Assembly: GCA_965603125.1 (NCBI GenBank)
Contig: CBFDBU010000007.1
Location: 1 to 64,000, forward strand
Length of the DNA: 64,000 nucleotides
Source of the DNA: JAJRTA01 sp965603125
Lineage (GTDB): Bacteria; Zixibacteria; MSB-5A5; GN15; FEB-12
Direction: 5' to 3'
Shown: positions 24,687-33,690 of the stretch, piece after piece
Layout of the letters: every line of letters starts with the position of its first letter
Numbering within the stretch: the stretch's first letter is position 1
The notes under the pieces: generated by a model
Seen by the model: only the letters and a program-made list of their open reading frames with translations
What the model was told of the DNA's origin: nothing
The model's database searches: none
Made by a program: the position numbers and the translations under genes

Positions 24687-25380
24687 GATCATCCGTAACG
24701 CCGCTCAGGCGCCCGCTGTCTTCATCGGTGAGAAGCACCACGACCAGGAACAGGAAGCGCGAGCCGAGAGAAAGCTGGGCACTATCCTGCCGATGGTGGC
24801 GGTGGTGACCGATCCCGACGGTGCCAAACTCATACCGATTCAGGAGATCGACAAGGTCGAAAGGGCGTTGCTCGAAGAAAAGGAGAAATCACGTCGGGAA
24901 GGCCTGGAGGAGGGTCACCGTCGGGGTCTGGAAGAGGGTCTGGACAAGGCCAGAGAGGTGCTTCAGCAGTTCGAAAAGGCCATCAATGACGCCGTAAGCC
25001 AGCGCCAGAGTATCCTGGAAGAGGCGAAACACAGAGTCCTCGACCTGGTCATTCAGGTCAGCAGAAAAGTCACATACGACGCCATCAAGATTGACCCGGA
25101 AACCACGCTGACCATGATCCGCGGCGTGATTGACAGTCTGATCGATCGCTCGCGGCTGAAAATCAAAGTGAATCCCGATCACCTGCCGATCGTCGAGCAG
25201 AACATCGATCGCTTCCTGGAAGGTTCCACGACGATCAAGGAAATAGCCATCGAACCCGACCCGCGGGTGCATTACGGTGGTTGCTTTATTGAGACGCCGA
25301 CAGGGGACATCGACGCCCGGCTGGAGTCGCAGTTTGAGGTCATTTCGGAAACGATGTTCTCCGATGAGAGCGAATCGTGA
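24673..25380 (+). CDS. fliH: Flagellar export ATPase regulator FliH
   Basis: 235 residues. A GxxxG-like helical repeat region (EGLEEGHRRGLEEGLDKA, ~80-95), typical of FliH, is followed by a C-terminal V-ATPase E-subunit-like domain ending in GGCFIETPTGDIDARLESQ. Binds FliI and regulates its ATPase. The start overlaps fliG; GTG 24661 is an alternative four codons upstream. Confidence 0.9.
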   Translation: MSLSKIIRNAAQAPAVFIGEKHHDQEQEARAERKLGTILPMVAVVTDPDGAKLIPIQEIDKVERALLEEKEKSRREGLEEGHRRGLEEGLDKAREVLQQFEKAINDAVSQRQSILEEAKHRVLDLVIQVSRKVTYDAIKIDPETTLTMIRGVIDSLIDRSRLKIKVNPDHLPIVEQNIDRFLEGSTTIKEIAIEPDPRVHYGGCFIETPTGDIDARLESQFEVISETMFSDESES

Positions 25381-26693
25381 GCTACATCTCCTATGACATG
25401 TACGCCGAACGCATCAAGGGCGCTCGGACCGTCAAGCATTTCGGCAAGGTTACCCAGGTGGTCGGCCTGGTCATAGAGTCGGCGGGTCCGGCTGTGTCTA
25501 TCGGCCGTCTGTGTAAGATCGAAAACTACGACAGAGGCGACAGAACCAGGGGAGAGGTAGCGGGTTTTCGCGACGACAGGATTCTCCTGATGCCTCTGGG
25601 GCCCATATCGGGAATCACGCCGGGAGCGATTGTCACCTCGACTTTCGAGCAATTCCGCGTGCCGGTGGGGCCGCAACTGATCGGGCGGGTGCTGGGCGGT
25701 TTGGGTCAGCCGATCGACGGCAAGGGACCGATCGTTACCGGCGTGACCCGCGCGGTTGACAACCAGCCGATCCCGGCCTTGCGGCGACGGCGCATCTCGG
25801 AGCCGCTGAGGGTTGGAATTCGGGCGGTGGACACCATCTGCGCCATCGGCAAAGGCCAGCGCATGGGCATCTTCTCAGGCTCCGGCGTGGGCAAATCAGT
25901 GATGTTGGGCATGATGGCACGAGGGTCTTCGGCAGACGTAAACGTTGTTGCCCTAGTGGGCGAGCGGGGCCGGGAAGTCCGGGAATTCATAGAGCGCGAC
26001 CTGGGACCCCAGGGAATGAAGAACACGGTCGTGGTGGCGGTCACCTCGGATCAGCCGGCTCTGATCCGGATCAAGGGCGCCATGGTGGCGACGTCGATCG
26101 CCGAGTATTTTCGCGATCAGGGTAAGGACGTAATGATCCTGATGGACTCCCTGACCCGCATCGCCACGGCTCAGCGCGAGATAGGAATCGCCGTCGGCGA
26201 ACCGCCGACAACCAAGGGTTATACACCGTCGGTCTTCGCCCTTCTGCCACGCTTGCTGGAGCGGGCGGGCCAGTCCGATCGGGGCTCCATCACCGGTCTC
26301 TATACCGTTCTGGTCGAGGGTGACGACTTCAACGAGCCGATCTCGGACGCGGTTCGATCAATGTTGGACGGGAATGTCAGTCTTTCCCGGAGACTTGCGT
26401 CACTAAACCAGTATCCGGCAGTGGACGTTCTCGATTCCATCAGCAGACTGATGAAGGACGTGGCCACCAAAGAAGAACTCGCCCTGGCCGCCGAAGTGCG
26501 CGAACTGGTGGCGATCTATCGTGAGGCCGAGGACCTGATCAATATCGGCGCCTACGTCAAGGGTTCCAATCCCGGGATTGATCGGGCGATTGATAAAATA
26601 GACGGTATCAACCAGTGCCTACGGCAGGACATCTATGAACTGGCCGATCACGAGGAGTCGATTCGGCAACTACGGCAGGCTCTGGCCGATTGA
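25377..26693 (+). CDS. fliI: Flagellum-specific export ATPase FliI
   Basis: 438 residues from GTG 25377, overlapping the fliH stop as GTGA. Walker A GIFSGSGVGKSVMLG, catalytic-region GERGREVREF, Walker B DVMILMDSLTR and PPTTKGYTPSVFA are all present. Energizes flagellar type III export. Confidence 0.96.
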   Translation: MSYISYDMYAERIKGARTVKHFGKVTQVVGLVIESAGPAVSIGRLCKIENYDRGDRTRGEVAGFRDDRILLMPLGPISGITPGAIVTSTFEQFRVPVGPQLIGRVLGGLGQPIDGKGPIVTGVTRAVDNQPIPALRRRRISEPLRVGIRAVDTICAIGKGQRMGIFSGSGVGKSVMLGMMARGSSADVNVVALVGERGREVREFIERDLGPQGMKNTVVVAVTSDQPALIRIKGAMVATSIAEYFRDQGKDVMILMDSLTRIATAQREIGIAVGEPPTTKGYTPSVFALLPRLLERAGQSDRGSITGLYTVLVEGDDFNEPISDAVRSMLDGNVSLSRRLASLNQYPAVDVLDSISRLMKDVATKEELALAAEVRELVAIYREAEDLINIGAYVKGSNPGIDRAIDKIDGINQCLRQDIYELADHEESIRQLRQALAD

Positions 26694-26707
26694 AGAGAAC
26701 AACGGTC

Positions 26708-27163
26708 GTGAAGAAGTTCAAATACCGTCTGCAGGCGCTCCTTAAGCTCAAGGAACACATTGAGCGCGAACGGCAAAAAGAACATGCTGGGGCGCTCCAT
26801 CGGGTCAACAGCCAAAAGACCGCTCTGGGGCAGCTTGATAACGTCAGAAAGGGGACCCTGAAGGGCCAGCGCCAACGGATGACCAGCCGTCTCTCGGTAG
26901 CGGAGATGCTTGTTTATTCAAGGTATCTCATGAAGCTCAAGAAGGATCGGCTGGCCGGGGAACAACTTCTGAATGCGCTTGACCAGGAGGCCGAGAAAAA
27001 GCGGCAGGATCTGGTCGAGGCTTCAAAGCAGCGCCAGATCCACGAGAAACTGAAAGAACGGCAAAAGGAAAAACACGACAAAGCCGGCCGTTTGGCAATA
27101 GCTAAAAGCGACGACGAAATCGCCATCAACAATTACCGTCGGCGACGACGCGCAAAGTCCTGA
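26708..27163 (+). CDS. fliJ: Flagellar export chaperone FliJ
   Basis: 151 residues from GTG 26708, almost wholly coiled coil and very rich in Lys, Gln and Arg. The N-terminal KKFKYRLQALLKLKEH is the conserved opening of FliJ. TTG 26690, overlapping the fliI stop as TTGA, is a coupled alternative that adds six residues. Last gene before a strong terminator. Confidence 0.85.
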   Translation: MKKFKYRLQALLKLKEHIERERQKEHAGALHRVNSQKTALGQLDNVRKGTLKGQRQRMTSRLSVAEMLVYSRYLMKLKKDRLAGEQLLNALDQEAEKKRQDLVEASKQRQIHEKLKERQKEKHDKAGRLAIAKSDDEIAINNYRRRRRAKS

Positions 27164-27183
27164 AACCGTCTCATAGCGTCAAA

Positions 27184-27210
27184 AAAGGCCTCCCTCACCG
27201 GGAGGCCTTT
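27184..27210. terminator. Bidirectional terminator between fliJ and the reverse dockerin gene
   Basis: Perfect 11-bp stem (27184-27194 with 27200-27210, AAAGGCCTCCC arm) and loop TCACC. The A-run before it gives a T-run on the reverse strand, and TTT plus a T-rich stretch follows on the forward strand. It separates two convergent genes. Confidence 0.85.
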
Positions 27211-27252
27211 CGTATGCTTTCGGGGCGCGCTCAGAGCCTGGCCGCCCAGGGA

Positions 27253-28014
27253 TCAATGGCAGGGTTGAGGCGGCGGACCGGACAGGAACATGTAATCGAC
27301 CAGGTAAACCAGGTCACTGATGTCGACCCCACCCTCCGGATCGGCATTCAGGTTGGCTTCGTCCATACAGGGAGGTGCCGGGCCGTCCTCAAACATGTAT
27401 TCAACCAGGTAGACCAAGTCGGAGATATCGACGAAGTCGTCAGGGCCGTTATCGACATTGCCACGGTCTCCAAGACAGCAGCTGCCGACTATGATGTTCA
27501 GACGGCCGGGAACGAACTGTGGCCTGAAAGTGGCCGATGAGGCGTCGGAAAACATGGTCGAATACTCCACCTGGCTGCCCACGACGGACACCGTGTCGAA
27601 AGTGACCAGTTGCGTGCCGATTGAGGTCTGATAGCCGACGTACAGCGCTCCCATAAGGCCGCTGCCTGCCGGTATCAGATCAGAGTAGGCGATGCAATAG
27701 ATGCTTACCACAGTGTTAGCGGTCATCCAGCCGGCGGCGGAGATACCTTCCAGTCGCCCGCCGATAAAGGAGAAGGAATCGATATGAACATCCGGGGAGT
27801 CGAAAGTCATCGTCAGTTCCACCCCGGCCAGCGGTTGGTCATTGACGATATAGACCGGCAGGATGCCCTTGCTGCTTGTGAGGGCTACCACGGAATCGAC
27901 GTACACAGAATCCGGCAGGCCGGGGTCGCCACCCTGGGCGGCGCCGGTTTCAAACGCCACTGTCGAGGCCAGCAGGACGACCAGCGGTAAGCATGTTTTC
28001 AAGCTAACGCGCAT
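27253..28014 (-). CDS. Secreted protein with cohesin-like fold and twin dockerin-like repeats
   Basis: 253 residues from reverse ATG 28014, behind GAGAGGA. A Sec signal peptide (RVSLKTCLPLVVLLASTVA) precedes a beta-rich domain resembling the adhesive cohesin-like modules of this lineage (PVYIVNDQPLAGVELTMTF; ~30-165). Two dockerin-like repeats close the protein (VDISDLVYLVEYMF, VDISDLVYLVDYMF) with PPC/QPC tails like the gene at the left edge. Likely cell-surface or secreted; partner unknown. It interrupts the flagellar cluster on the opposite strand and has its own transcription unit. Confidence 0.75.
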   Translation of the reverse strand: MRVSLKTCLPLVVLLASTVAFETGAAQGGDPGLPDSVYVDSVVALTSSKGILPVYIVNDQPLAGVELTMTFDSPDVHIDSFSFIGGRLEGISAAGWMTANTVVSIYCIAYSDLIPAGSGLMGALYVGYQTSIGTQLVTFDTVSVVGSQVEYSTMFSDASSATFRPQFVPGRLNIIVGSCCLGDRGNVDNGPDDFVDISDLVYLVEYMFEDGPAPPCMDEANLNADPEGGVDISDLVYLVDYMFLSGPPPQPCH

Positions 28015-28286
28015 GCACAAATCCTCTCGTTATACGATTCCAAGTAAAGCAAAAACAGTGCAACTTAGAAGAAAACGCGTCGAAACGCTGAACCTACGTA
28101 AGTATTTGACCTGTCATCCCTTTGGCTTGACGCAATATACTCAATTGCGCCGCGGATAGCAACTGCTTTCTTGTTATACGCCCATGTTGCAGGTCGGTTC
28201 ACAATTAGCCTGTTGTCAGCTTCCAGACCGTCATCAGTTGCCGGCTCAGACCTCAGTTTTCCCGCCTTTCTGCCGATTTCACTAGC

Positions 28287-28493
28287 ATGGCTATAAACAG
28301 AGCACCCCGGAAGATCGAGCGCTGCGCCTATACGAAGGCCTGCTACCTGGCCGAAGAACTGAAGTGCTTCGGCTACAAAACCGACTGTCCCCTGTACCAG
28401 AAATCCAACGGCGAATTTTTCAACGAAGACCGGTTCAACGAGGCAATGGACAAGCTCATCAACAAGACGCTTGCGAAGTACCAGGTGCCTTAG
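28287..28493 (+). CDS. Small four-cysteine protein of unknown function
   Basis: 68 residues from ATG 28287. Cysteines at 13, 19, 27 and 34 within a short helical-looking segment (ERCAYTKACYLAEELKCFG) could bind a metal or form disulfides. No signal peptide. The C-terminal half is charged (NEDRFNEAMDKLINKTLAKY). No Shine-Dalgarno is evident. Not recognized; plausible because of its protein-like composition, but it could be spurious. Confidence 0.5.
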   Translation: MAINRAPRKIERCAYTKACYLAEELKCFGYKTDCPLYQKSNGEFFNEDRFNEAMDKLINKTLAKYQVP

Positions 28494-28666
28494 AATCGAC
28501 CACCTCACACTCGTCTGTGATCTCGCAGAATCCGGGCCGATGGGAAATATGTTCCACCGGCCCTTTGCATTTGCTTCCTCAGATCGTCTTGCCTGACCAG
28601 CCCCCACTCGACATGAATATCCCTAACCAACTATATCCCAGCGCATTAGCTGCCCGCCCCGGCGAC

Positions 28667-28682
28667 TGGCACGGCCTCTGCT
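28667..28682 (+). promoter_or_regulatory. Sigma-54-type promoter before flgF
   Basis: TGGCACG-N4-CTGCT matches the -24 consensus perfectly and the -12 element at four of five positions, with GG (28668-28669) and GC (28680-28681) 10 nt apart. The predicted start near 28693 leaves only ~11 nt of leader, which contains the AGGAGG of flgF. Confidence 0.7.
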
Positions 28683-28703
28683 TAAAGCAAAGAGGAGGAA
28701 AGT

Positions 28704-29435
28704 ATGATAAAAGGACTCTACACATCGGCCTCGGGGATGATTCCCCACATCAAGCGGCAGGAAGCTTCGGCCAACAACATTGCCAACGCCGGCACTCCGG
28801 GATTCAAGAAGGACATCGTCTTTACCCGGGAGCTCTCGCGGGCCGAGGCCAGGATGCAGCCGAAGAAGTCCGACTGGGTGCAGCCGATGATCAATGACGT
28901 CTTCACCGACTATGCCCCCGGTATCTTCGAACGAACCGGCAATCCGCTGGATCTCGCTATAGAAGGGGACGGTTTCTTCACCCTTGAATCAGAGGACGGC
29001 GCCACGCTGTTGACCAGGGCGGGAAGTTTCACGGTCGATGCCGACGGGTTTCTGGCATTCCCGGGCGGTCTGCTCGCTATCGGGGAAGGAGGGCCGATCG
29101 AAGTTGGTAACGGTAAGGTGTCCGTCTCGGTCACGGGCGAGGTGGAAGTCGACGGCATGGCCGTGGCGAGGGTCGTTCCCCGCACGGTGGCGGATCTCGA
29201 TCAGCTCGAGAAGGTCGGCAGTTCCATGTTCGCCGTGCCCGACGGCGTGGAGTTGATCGACGTGGAGAAGACCTATATCCGCCAAGGTTTCCTGGAGGCC
29301 TCCAACGTGGATATCGTGCGCGAAATGATTGACATGATTGCGTCCTACCGCGCCTACGAGGCCAACGCCCGCGGGGTCCAGGCGCAAGACCAGTCCCTGA
29401 ACCATCTCTTCGGGCGGGTAGCCGGCAAATCGTGA
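28704..29435 (+). CDS. flgF: Flagellar rod protein FlgF
   Basis: 243 residues of the FlgF/FlgG family. N-terminal LYTSASGMIPHIKRQEASANNIANAGTPGF, central RTGNPLDLAIEGDGFF, and C-terminal VDIVREMIDMIASYRAYEANARGVQ. It is shorter than and immediately upstream of flgG, which fits FlgF in a tandem pair. Strong AGGAGG RBS. Confidence 0.85.
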   Translation: MIKGLYTSASGMIPHIKRQEASANNIANAGTPGFKKDIVFTRELSRAEARMQPKKSDWVQPMINDVFTDYAPGIFERTGNPLDLAIEGDGFFTLESEDGATLLTRAGSFTVDADGFLAFPGGLLAIGEGGPIEVGNGKVSVSVTGEVEVDGMAVARVVPRTVADLDQLEKVGSSMFAVPDGVELIDVEKTYIRQGFLEASNVDIVREMIDMIASYRAYEANARGVQAQDQSLNHLFGRVAGKS

Positions 29436-29461
29436 GACCAACAGAAGAATAGGAGATAAAC

Positions 29462-30250
29462 ATGATTAAGGCAATGCAGACAGCCGCCACCGGTATGCTT
29501 TCGCAGCAGATGAACGTCGACAACATTGCCAACAACCTGGCCAACATGAACACCACCGGTTTCAAGAAAAGCCGGCTGGAGTTTCAGGACGTCCTGTATC
29601 AGAACTTCCGCAGGGCGGGAACGGCCTCCGCGGTCGGTTCAAAGATACCCAACGAACTGGCCATCGGGTACGGCACCAAGGCCGTCGCCACGGTGAGGCA
29701 GTTCTCGGTGGGGAACCTCCAGCCGACGGGCAACCCGCTCGACATCGCCATCGGGGGAGACGGTTTCTTTCAGATTCAGCACCCGGACGGAACCACGGTG
29801 TACACCCGGGACGGCAGCTTCAAACTCTCAGGGGACAGCCGCATTGTCAACAGCGACGGCTACGTAATGCTGCCTGAGATCACGGTCCCCGAGGACGCCA
29901 CCAGTATGGCGATCGGTACCGACGGCTCCATACAGGTACTTCAGGCGGGCCAGATGATACCGGTGGAGATCGGGCAGATTGAATTGGCGCGGTTTGTCAA
30001 CCCGGCCGGCCTTACCGCTTTAGGGCGCAATCTTTACGCCACGACGGCAGCCTCCGGTGATCCCATGACCGACGTGCCCACCCAGAGCGGGCTGGGGGAA
30101 GTGTCCCAGGGCTACCTGGAGATGTCCAACGTTGAAGTCGTTGACGAGATGGTCAATATGATCGTGGCCCAGAGGGCCTATGAGATGAACTCCAAGGCGA
30201 TCCAGACGGCCGACGACATGGCCGCAATCGCCAACAGCCTTAAGAGATAA
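29462..30250 (+). CDS. flgG: Flagellar distal rod protein FlgG
   Basis: 262 residues, the typical FlgG length. N-terminal QTAATGMLSQQMNVDNIANNLANMNTTGFK, central PTGNPLDIAIGGDGFFQI, and C-terminal VEVVDEMVNMIVAQRAYEMNSKAIQTADDM. Builds the distal rod. Confidence 0.96.
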   Translation: MIKAMQTAATGMLSQQMNVDNIANNLANMNTTGFKKSRLEFQDVLYQNFRRAGTASAVGSKIPNELAIGYGTKAVATVRQFSVGNLQPTGNPLDIAIGGDGFFQIQHPDGTTVYTRDGSFKLSGDSRIVNSDGYVMLPEITVPEDATSMAIGTDGSIQVLQAGQMIPVEIGQIELARFVNPAGLTALGRNLYATTAASGDPMTDVPTQSGLGEVSQGYLEMSNVEVVDEMVNMIVAQRAYEMNSKAIQTADDMAAIANSLKR

Positions 30251-30253
30251 GCC

Positions 30254-30949
30254 ATGATAAGAAAACTGCGTGCCCTCCTGATCGCATTGATCCTCATCAC
30301 AATGTCATTCGGCGCCGCGTCATTCGCCGCCACCACCGATGAGGCCATCGTGGAGAAAATGTCGGCCATGTTTGATCTCGATCCGGGCCGGTACCGGATC
30401 GAACTGCTCTCCAACCCGCTCAAGACGGGAGATGTCTCTGTCGACCAAATTGCCCTGCGTCCATTGTCGCAGAAAGAGCCGCTGGGGCTGTATTCGGTGA
30501 TGGCCTCGGTCACGGTAGACGGCGAGGTACTGGAATCGGGGCAGGTTCGGATGAGAATAAAGAAGTACGAGAGCGTGCTGGTTCTCACGGATCGGATAAG
30601 ACGCCATGAAACGCTTGGGCCGGAAAAGTTCGCGTTGAAGGAAATGGACGTGACCAGCCTTCGCGAGAAACCGATAACCTCGGCGACCTCGCTGGCGGAC
30701 ATGCGTACCAGGCGCAACCTGCGTCGCGGAGACATCCTGACCAGCGGCGACATCGAACCGATTCCCGATATCGAATCCGGTCGCGACGTGACCATAGTCT
30801 ATTCCAGCGGTCTGTGTCGGATTACGACCGAGGGCCGCACGCTTCAATCGGGCATGGCGGGTGAATACGTCAAGGTGAAGAATAAATCATCCTGCAAGAT
30901 AATCATTGCCCGCGTCGTGAACGGCACGGCCGTGGCGGTGGATCCATAA
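30254..30949 (+). CDS. flgA: P-ring assembly chaperone FlgA
   Basis: 231 residues with a signal peptide (LRALLIALILITMSFGAASFA). The C-terminal SAF-type domain is visible in LRRGDILTSGDIEPIPDIESG and ends with the conserved VKVKNKSSCKIIIARVVN. Periplasmic helper for FlgI ring formation. Starts 3 nt after flgG. Confidence 0.88.
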   Translation: MIRKLRALLIALILITMSFGAASFAATTDEAIVEKMSAMFDLDPGRYRIELLSNPLKTGDVSVDQIALRPLSQKEPLGLYSVMASVTVDGEVLESGQVRMRIKKYESVLVLTDRIRRHETLGPEKFALKEMDVTSLREKPITSATSLADMRTRRNLRRGDILTSGDIEPIPDIESGRDVTIVYSSGLCRITTEGRTLQSGMAGEYVKVKNKSSCKIIIARVVNGTAVAVDP

Positions 30950-30973
30950 GAAAAGCCAACCCGGAGAGAGACG

Positions 30974-31561
30974 ATGAACTATAGGAAGGTTCTACTGATT
31001 CTGCTGGCGCTGCTGCTGTTGCCTTTCACGCTCAAGTTTCGGGCCGAGGATTTCGGCCAGGCGCAATCCCTGTTTTCGGACATAAAGGCGCACAAGGTCG
31101 GGGACATACTGACCGTCATAATATCGGAACAGAGTCGGGCCTCGCACAAGGTGGAGACCAAGGCCGAGAAGACGCACAAGGTATCTGTCAACGGAGGTCC
31201 CGGGGTAGGTCCGCTCGATTTCATTTCGCTCTTCGGCGTCGACTCGGACGCCAAGAATACCCACGACGGCAAAGGAGAAAACCTTCGCAACGGAAGCCTT
31301 CGGGCCAGGATGTCGGTGACGGTAGTGGCCGTCAAACCCAACGGAGATCTTGTTATTGAAGGCTCACGCACGGTCGGCATCTCGGGCGATCGTGAGGTGC
31401 TCACTCTTACCGGCGTCGTGCGCCAGAAGGACATTGCTCCCGACAACACCATTGACTCCTACCTGATCGCCGACGCCGAGATACACAACACCGGCCGGGG
31501 AGTCGCCAACAGCGCCTCGCGTCCGGGATTTATCACCAGGCTCATCAACTGGTTGTTTTAG
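30974..31561 (+). CDS. flgH: Flagellar L-ring protein FlgH lacking a lipobox
   Basis: 195 residues. Family motifs GDILTVIISEQSRASHK, LVIEGSRTV and VRQKDIAPDNTI are clear. The N-terminus is a hydrophobic export signal (LLILLALLLLPFTL), but there is no lipobox, and the protein contains no cysteine at all. The classical FlgH is a lipoprotein, so this one must be held at the outer membrane differently. Confidence 0.92.
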   Translation: MNYRKVLLILLALLLLPFTLKFRAEDFGQAQSLFSDIKAHKVGDILTVIISEQSRASHKVETKAEKTHKVSVNGGPGVGPLDFISLFGVDSDAKNTHDGKGENLRNGSLRARMSVTVVAVKPNGDLVIEGSRTVGISGDREVLTLTGVVRQKDIAPDNTIDSYLIADAEIHNTGRGVANSASRPGFITRLINWLF

Positions 31562-31570
31562 GAGGAGGTC

Positions 31571-32707
31571 ATGCTGCCTGCAATCACTGCAAGACTGGCA
31601 ACGCCGGTCGGTTTGGTACCGCTGATTTCACTGCTTCTGTTCTTTTGCCAGCCGGCTGAGGCCGCCAAAGTACGCATCAAGGACATCTGCGCCTTTCAGG
31701 ACAAGCAGGAAACGGGCCTGGTCGGTTACGGCCTGGTGGTGGGGCTGGACGGCACCGGCGACGGTAACGGCACCCAGTTTACGATCCAATCCCTGACGAA
31801 CATGATGGAACGCATGGGTCTTACGGTCGATTCCAGGAAGGTCAAGGTCAAGAACGTCGCCGCCGTGATGGTGACGGGAAAAGTCACCAGCCACCAGTCG
31901 CAGGGGACTTATTTCGATGTTATGGTCTCCTCGGTCGGGGACGCCTCGTCGCTGCAGGGAGGAACGTTGCTAATGACGCCGCTGGCGGATCTTGACGGCG
32001 TCGTCCGCGCCATGGCGCAGGGGCCGATCTCCATCGGCGGCTTCAATGTCCAGGTTGACGACGGGAACAAGATCGTGGAAAACTACACCCTGGTCGGCCG
32101 TATCCCCGGGGGCGGCAAGATCACCACGTCGCTGGAAGCGCGCGGACAGGTCGAACCGGTGTTTCTCCTGTCGCTGCACAACCCCGACTTCACTACCGCC
32201 AGCCGTGTCGCCGAGCGCATCAACATCAAGTACGGCCTGACCGCCTTTGCCACCGACGGCGGAACGGTGAAAGTGGTGGTACCTGACTCACTGTCCTATC
32301 CGTCGACGCGCACGCGCTTCATTGCCGACATCGGCCAGCTTCAGGTGGTGCCTGACAACCCCGCGCGGGTAGTGATAAACGAGAAAACCGGCACCATTGT
32401 GGCCGGTCAGCACGTGACTATAGAACCGGTGGCCATCGCCCACGGCACGATAACGGTCAGTATCCAGTCGACGCCGGTCATCTCGCAGCCGGCCCCGTTC
32501 AGCGCGGGGGAGACCATCGTCACCCAGCAGTCGCGCATCGATGTCAAGGCCGACAAGGCTCGCGTGATCCACATGAAAGGCGCCGTCTACCTCTCCGATA
32601 TCGCCAAGGCGCTGAACAAAATCGGCGCCACGCCCAGGGACATTATAGCCATCTTCCAGGCCCTCAAGCAGGTCGGAGCGCTCAGGTCGGAACTGGTCAT
32701 TCTGTGA
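31571..32707 (+). CDS. flgI: Flagellar P-ring protein FlgI
   Basis: 378 residues with a signal peptide (LVPLISLLLFFCQPAEA). Conserved FlgI stretches: VGYGLVVGLDGTGDGN, FTIQSLTNMMERMG, KNVAAVMVTG and the C-terminal LSDIAKALNKIGATPRDIIAI. Stop overlaps flgJ. Together with FlgH it implies a diderm envelope. Confidence 0.95.
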   Translation: MLPAITARLATPVGLVPLISLLLFFCQPAEAAKVRIKDICAFQDKQETGLVGYGLVVGLDGTGDGNGTQFTIQSLTNMMERMGLTVDSRKVKVKNVAAVMVTGKVTSHQSQGTYFDVMVSSVGDASSLQGGTLLMTPLADLDGVVRAMAQGPISIGGFNVQVDDGNKIVENYTLVGRIPGGGKITTSLEARGQVEPVFLLSLHNPDFTTASRVAERINIKYGLTAFATDGGTVKVVVPDSLSYPSTRTRFIADIGQLQVVPDNPARVVINEKTGTIVAGQHVTIEPVAIAHGTITVSIQSTPVISQPAPFSAGETIVTQQSRIDVKADKARVIHMKGAVYLSDIAKALNKIGATPRDIIAIFQALKQVGALRSELVIL

Positions 32708-33633
32708 TGACACACGTGAACTTGAAAGCCGCCTCGGTTTTTCCACAGTCCGGTATTGAGCGCCTCAAGGGACAACAGGTCCGGAGTCCGGAGGCCCGGA
32801 AGGCCCGGCTGCGCAAAGTATCGAAGGAGTTCGAGGCGTTCTTCACATACTATATGCTCAAGGCAATGCGAAAGACGGTGCCCGAGGGCAGTCTGACCGA
32901 CCAGGCACCCTTCTCGGGTAAGGCCGGCAAGGACATCTTCACCGATCTGTTCGACATGGAGCTGTCTCGAAAGATGCCCTCAGGCAAAGGCAACTCAATA
33001 GCCGACATACTCTATCGCTCCATGGAAAAACTCGTGGAGGCAGAGTCAGGCGCTTCCGGGGTCGAAATCCGACCGTTGCAACAGCAGAGCGAACCTGTGC
33101 CGTTGCCCCGCAACATGTTCCACAACGTGTCCCGACCGATTCGCTTATATGACATCTCAGCGGGGAGGAAGCGACCGATGGCTCTGGAGGGTTCCTCGAG
33201 AGCCGCCGGCGCCGGTTCCATTGTCGCCAGGTATGGCAAGCATATCAATGAGGCGGCCGCCCGGACGTCGCTCGACCCGGCCCTGATACTGTCCGTTATC
33301 AAGGCGGAGTCCAACGGCGATCCGCGGGCGGTTTCAAGAGCGGGCGCCAGGGGATTGATGCAACTGGTCGACTCTACCGCTGCCGATTACCAGGTCGAGC
33401 AGGTTTTCGACCCGCGTGAGAACATCATGGCCGGCAGCAGGTACCTCAGGGACCTTGTCGATCGCTTCGGGGATCTGCGGCTGGCGCTGGCCGCGTACAA
33501 TGCGGGGCCGGAGAATGTTACCAGATACCAGGGCGTCCCCCCGTTCAAGGAGACTCGGGACTACGTGGACAAGGTCCTGACTACCATGCGAACTCTCCGG
33601 ACAAGAACGGTGGTCAACTCCCAGAAAAGGTAA
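32707..33633 (+). CDS. flgJ: FlgJ-type rod-cap protein fused to lytic transglycosylase
   Basis: 308 residues. The N-terminal rod-binding domain (~35-110) has EFEAFFTYYMLKAMRKTVPE. The C-terminal domain from ~178 is a Slt-type lytic transglycosylase: the catalytic Glu in SVIKAESNGDP, then GLMQL and AYNAGPENV. Enteric FlgJ carries a glucosaminidase there instead. Cuts peptidoglycan for rod passage. ATG 32707 overlaps the flgI stop (GTG 32704 also possible). Confidence 0.9.
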   Translation: MTHVNLKAASVFPQSGIERLKGQQVRSPEARKARLRKVSKEFEAFFTYYMLKAMRKTVPEGSLTDQAPFSGKAGKDIFTDLFDMELSRKMPSGKGNSIADILYRSMEKLVEAESGASGVEIRPLQQQSEPVPLPRNMFHNVSRPIRLYDISAGRKRPMALEGSSRAAGAGSIVARYGKHINEAAARTSLDPALILSVIKAESNGDPRAVSRAGARGLMQLVDSTAADYQVEQVFDPRENIMAGSRYLRDLVDRFGDLRLALAAYNAGPENVTRYQGVPPFKETRDYVDKVLTTMRTLRTRTVVNSQKR

Positions 33634-33657
33634 TAAAAAGTGCGGAACGGTCGATAT
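33631..33657 (+). promoter_or_regulatory. Weak sigma-28-type promoter candidate before flgN
   Basis: TAATAAAA (33631-33638), then 11 nt, then GTCGATAT (33650-33657): six of eight in the -10 element but a poor -35. It overlaps the flgJ stop and is 33 nt before flgN. The late-class genes downstream (flgN, flgK, flgL) make it biologically sensible. Confidence 0.35.
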
Positions 33658-33690
33658 GAAAATTAGATAGGAACCGGACAAGCATAGGAC

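Noticed and set aside
27214..27540. 108-codon forward ORF opposite the dockerin gene
   Set aside because: Complement of the dockerin repeats; the reverse strand has the signal peptide and calcium motifs.
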